Shown here: positions 61,622-64,000 of the stretch, piece after piece | Numbering within the stretch: position 1 is the stretch's first letter | Layout: each line of letters starts with the position of its first letter | NCBI RefSeq assembly: GCF_001721645.1 | Contig: NZ_CP017141.1 | Coordinates: 4,030,001 to 4,094,000, forward strand | Direction: 5' to 3' | DNA length: 64,000 nucleotides | From: Pedobacter steynii | Lineage (GTDB): Bacteria; Bacteroidota; Bacteroidia; Sphingobacteriales; Sphingobacteriaceae | Program-made: the position numbers and the translations under genes | Notes under the pieces: generated by a model | Database searches by the model: none | What the model was told of the DNA's origin: nothing | What the model saw: the letters and a program-made list of their open reading frames with translations, nothing else

Positions 61622-62485
61622 ATGGACAGCAGGGATCAGAAACTTCAGCAAATCTTAGAATGGGCGACAGCGAATGATGATGTAAGAGCCATGTTGCTGA
61701 CGAGTTCTCTGGTTAATCCTTATGCACCAGTAGATCAATTCAGTGATCTGGACATTGAATTGGTTTTTTCCGACTTGCAAAAGGTGCTGAATGATGACGG
61801 CTGGTTATCCCATTTCGGCAAAGTGGTCGCGAAAATAGCAGAACCTGAAACGGTATTCAATGGGAAACATGCGATGCGAATGGTGTTGTATGATGACTAT
61901 GTAAAAGTTGATTTCAAGTTGTATTCTGTTTCTAAGTTCAGGGAAGATGTAGAAAATGACGAACTTCCTGAAGATTGGGATATCGGTTATAAAGTTCTGG
62001 TCGATAAAGACCGGCTTACAGCAGATTTAAAACCAGCGAGCCATCAGGTTTCCCTGATCAAAAGGCCAACGGCTGCTGAGTTTGAGCAGAAACTGAATGA
62101 TTTTTGGTGGGACATGACTTATGTGGCAAAATGTCTGGCAAGGGATAACATCTTTTATGCAAAGTTCATGTCTGAAGATAATATGAGAACAGGTTATCTG
62201 GTTCCGATCATTGAATGGTACATCGCAGTAGATCATGGCTGGAACATGACTACCAACAAGCATGGCCGGTTATTCAAAAAGTATTTGTCGCCGGAAATAT
62301 GGCAGAAAATAGAGGCTACATTTTCAGGAAGTGATATACAGGATAATTGGCGGGCATTAATTGCTTATGCGGATTTAGTGCGGGAGTTGGGGACCACATT
62401 AGCAGATAAATTAAGCTATAGTTATCCGGGAGAGCTCGAAAACAATATCCGGCAATATCTGGTTTTTGTAAAAGCATCGAAATAA
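61622..62485 (+). CDS. Aminoglycoside 6-adenylyltransferase-like nucleotidyltransferase
   Basis: 287 residues, full length for the ANT(6)/AadE family. The nucleotidyltransferase core is TSSLVNPYAPVDQFSDLDIE (27-46); D42 and D44 are the metal ligands. In true ANT(6) enzymes the loop is GSRxNP; here the Gly and Arg are replaced (TSSLVNP), so streptomycin inactivation cannot be assumed. The C-terminal helical part (FWWDMTYVAKCLARDN; YLVPIIEWYIAVDHGW) fits the family. Chromosomal in soil Bacteroidota, often with unknown natural substrate. Confidence 0.85.
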   Translation: MDSRDQKLQQILEWATANDDVRAMLLTSSLVNPYAPVDQFSDLDIELVFSDLQKVLNDDGWLSHFGKVVAKIAEPETVFNGKHAMRMVLYDDYVKVDFKLYSVSKFREDVENDELPEDWDIGYKVLVDKDRLTADLKPASHQVSLIKRPTAAEFEQKLNDFWWDMTYVAKCLARDNIFYAKFMSEDNMRTGYLVPIIEWYIAVDHGWNMTTNKHGRLFKKYLSPEIWQKIEATFSGSDIQDNWRALIAYADLVRELGTTLADKLSYSYPGELENNIRQYLVFVKASK

Positions 62486-62625
62486 TAAATGCGATTATGG
62501 GTTTTCTTTTTTTTGACCACACTATAGCTTTAGGGAGTTTATGGAAGCATATGTCGGGTTTTTACAAACGTTGTCTTTTATAGTCTGATAATTTTGTGCT
62601 TAAATACTTTTTAAGCAATGGGCAA

Positions 62626-62964
62626 ATGAAAACGATTTATAAAATGACGATTGTACTGCTATTAATTTTCTCCTTTGGTCATATGATGTATACTTTTCTT
62701 GAAAATTCAGGATCATTGGAACAGCAAATGTGGTTTTTTTCGGCATCCCTGGCGATGTTGGGCAGCGTATTTCTCAACGTGCTCAATCTGGATGCTACCA
62801 ATAGAAAGCTGAAATTGCTGACTGTGTTAATGAACCTTATGATGTTTTTGTTTTGCCTGGTTTTATGCTTTATCGTTCCTGAAATGCAGGTGGTGGCACT
62901 TACGCTGGTTTACCTGATCTCTTTAACTGTTTCTGTAAGGTCTTCAGCCGCACTAATTCCATAA
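62626..62964 (+). CDS. Small membrane protein, four helices
   Basis: 112 residues from the ATG at 62626; an in-frame GTG at 62596 would add ten. Four hydrophobic helices (about 7-25, 37-57, 66-85, 89-107) and no recognised motif. Resembles small phospholipid-membrane proteins of unknown role. Confidence 0.6.
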   Translation: MKTIYKMTIVLLLIFSFGHMMYTFLENSGSLEQQMWFFSASLAMLGSVFLNVLNLDATNRKLKLLTVLMNLMMFLFCLVLCFIVPEMQVVALTLVYLISLTVSVRSSAALIP

Positions 62965-62983
62965 GCTACCAGGATTTAATATA

Positions 62984-63020
62984 GTCAAGTCAGTAATAAT
63001 AGAATTATTACTGACTTGAC
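62984..63020. repeat. Perfect 17-base inverted repeat (hairpin)
   Basis: GTCAAGTCAGTAATAAT (62984-63000) with ATTATTACTGACTTGAC (63004-63020) and a 3-base loop, between convergent genes; a terminator without a T run. Confidence 0.7.
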
Positions 63021-63047
63021 CACCGGTTTCGATGAGATTACAACAGA

Positions 63048-63737
63048 TCAAAATTTACATCCAATACCCAGGCCCAATAACCATGGTCTGATTTTTACAT
63101 CTGCTTCGATATGTTTTAATACGGGGGCCAGTTCCGGGCTTCCGGCAGGACTAAGATTTTCCGCATCAACTGTAGCATTTGTAGACAGGAAGATTTTCTT
63201 TAAATCGACATTAATAAACAACCTTTTGCTGATGTCGTAATCAAAGCCGGCCTGAGCTGCAAAAGCAAACTTATCCTTATATTTTATTCCCTTTACCACC
63301 GGTCCCTGATCTGCATTGTAAAAAATGGTGTAATTGACACCGGCGCCAAGATAGGGATTGAATTTTCCAACCGGATAGTGGTATTGTAAGGTCAGTGTAG
63401 GTGGAAGTAACCACACTTTACCTAAATCTACATTAGCGGAACTTGATGCACCTATGGCACTTAAATCGGATCCTGTTGTGCTTATCTTATGCCTGGTGGT
63501 TCCTAAAATCAGTTCTGCCGCAAAATGCCTGTTAAAGAAATAAGTGAAATCCAGTTCCGGAATAAAGGAGTTTGAGATTTTTACATCGCCACCGATGACT
63601 CCGATTGAAGCACTTTCCTGTGGAATAACAGCCAGTCCTCTAAGTCTGATCCTCCATTGCTCTTCGGTTTGGGAGGATTGAGGATACACATGAAATCCGG
63701 CCAGCATCAGTGCCATACATACCATTAACTTTTTCAT
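63048..63737 (-). CDS. OmpW-family outer-membrane protein
   Basis: 229 residues from the ATG at 63735-63737, giving a signal peptide (LMLAGFHVYPQ). An eight-stranded barrel with the family strand FNPYLGAGVNYTIFY and FAAQAGFDYDISKRLFINVDL; it ends with a short GIGCKF strand. OmpW proteins form narrow outer-membrane channels for small hydrophobic compounds and often respond to stress. Single gene. Confidence 0.9.
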   Translation of the reverse strand: MKKLMVCMALMLAGFHVYPQSSQTEEQWRIRLRGLAVIPQESASIGVIGGDVKISNSFIPELDFTYFFNRHFAAELILGTTRHKISTTGSDLSAIGASSSANVDLGKVWLLPPTLTLQYHYPVGKFNPYLGAGVNYTIFYNADQGPVVKGIKYKDKFAFAAQAGFDYDISKRLFINVDLKKIFLSTNATVDAENLSPAGSPELAPVLKHIEADVKIRPWLLGLGIGCKF

Positions 63738-63869
63738 ATCAGTAATATTTATTTGAAGCAAATCTATTGTGGCTGGTCAAAGAAAAAAATGCCTTTAAAC
63801 AGCTATTAAAATGATCTTGCTCAGGATGTTTTTACATTAGTTTGGCGAAATAGTCCCCGAGTCCATTTA

Positions 63870-64000
63870 ATGGAAGGAATGAAATATGTAATTTTGATCA
63901 CCATGGGTAAGCAGCCGAACAGGAAAAATCAAAAATGGATTACCACTCCCGCTAAAACAATACGTAGTTTACTTAAGGAAACAGTTTTTGCTAATGATGA
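63870..64000 (+). CDS. Start of an unidentified gene, cut by the window end
   Basis: From the ATG at 63870 the frame stays open to the last base (MEGMKYVILITMG, then TTPAKTIRSLLKETVFANDD-like). A later ATG at 63903 is also possible. Basic, no signal. Too short to name. Confidence 0.35.
   Translation, partial: MEGMKYVILITMGKQPNRKNQKWITTPAKTIRSLLKETVFAND

Noticed and set aside
1..64000. CRISPR arrays, insertion sequences, integrases, rRNA or intact tRNA genes
   Set aside because: None seen on reading both strands; only a 3' tRNA fragment at 52.7 kb.

Overview
The window looks like a chromosomal segment from a member of the Bacteroidota, most likely Pedobacter or a close relative in the Sphingobacteriaceae. 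The evidence is the gene content: two SusC/SusD pairs, a FecI/FecR-type sigma and anti-sigma unit, large TonB-dependent receptors with carboxypeptidase-regulatory-like domains, TlpA/DUF4369 thioredoxin lipoproteins, DUF3347 and haem-binding copper genes, and promoter boxes of the TTTG / TAnnTTTG type. There is no rRNA, complete tRNA, insertion sequence, integrase or CRISPR array.

Layout. 0-11 kb: the 3' part of a glycoside hydrolase, an Omp85-like barrel, a convergent SusD/SusC operon and a separate TonB receptor. 11-20 kb: an astacin-like metalloprotease, a broken lipase, a UbiA-like membrane protein coupled to a methyltransferase, a MORN/TonB-C protein, a DUF3095 protein, and a flotillin-like protein paired with a beta-carbonic anhydrase. 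20-30 kb: an Oar-like receptor, a class II cyclic-nucleotide phosphodiesterase homologue, and a copper operon ending in a multicopper oxidase with a CopB-like C-terminal part. 30-37 kb: a DUF1080 protein, AraC regulator, DoxX protein, a remnant of a metallo-beta-lactamase-fold gene, and two large TPR signalling proteins (one with a LuxR-type HTH, one a histidine kinase). 37.6-48 kb: a complete sigma/anti-sigma/SusC(STN)/SusD locus followed by three tandem TlpA-like proteins. 48-52.7 kb: DUF2461, a MocR-type regulator divergent from an EamA transporter, and a phytase-like esterase. 52.7-64 kb is an accessory-looking patchwork: a 3' tRNA fragment, lipoproteins, an esterase, a fused pair of gene remnants, a MACPF (perforin-like) lipoprotein with three C-terminal repeats, a class C beta-lactamase-like protein, a Crp-type regulator, a DJ-1/PfpI protein, an ANT(6)-like nucleotidyltransferase and an OmpW-like protein.

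Two themes stand out. First, the MACPF lipoprotein at 56.5 kb is a good candidate for a secreted antibacterial toxin of the kind known in Bacteroidales (BSAPs), here with its own repeat module. Second, at least three genes have lost their centres or been fused by simple deletions without any mobile element: a class 3 lipase (12.2 kb), an MBL-fold hydrolase (32.3 kb) and an AraC-regulator/DJ-1 pair (56.08 kb). A truncated tRNA (52.7 kb) and a possible receptor tail (16.6 kb) may belong to the same pattern. All assignments are by reading; no database search was run.
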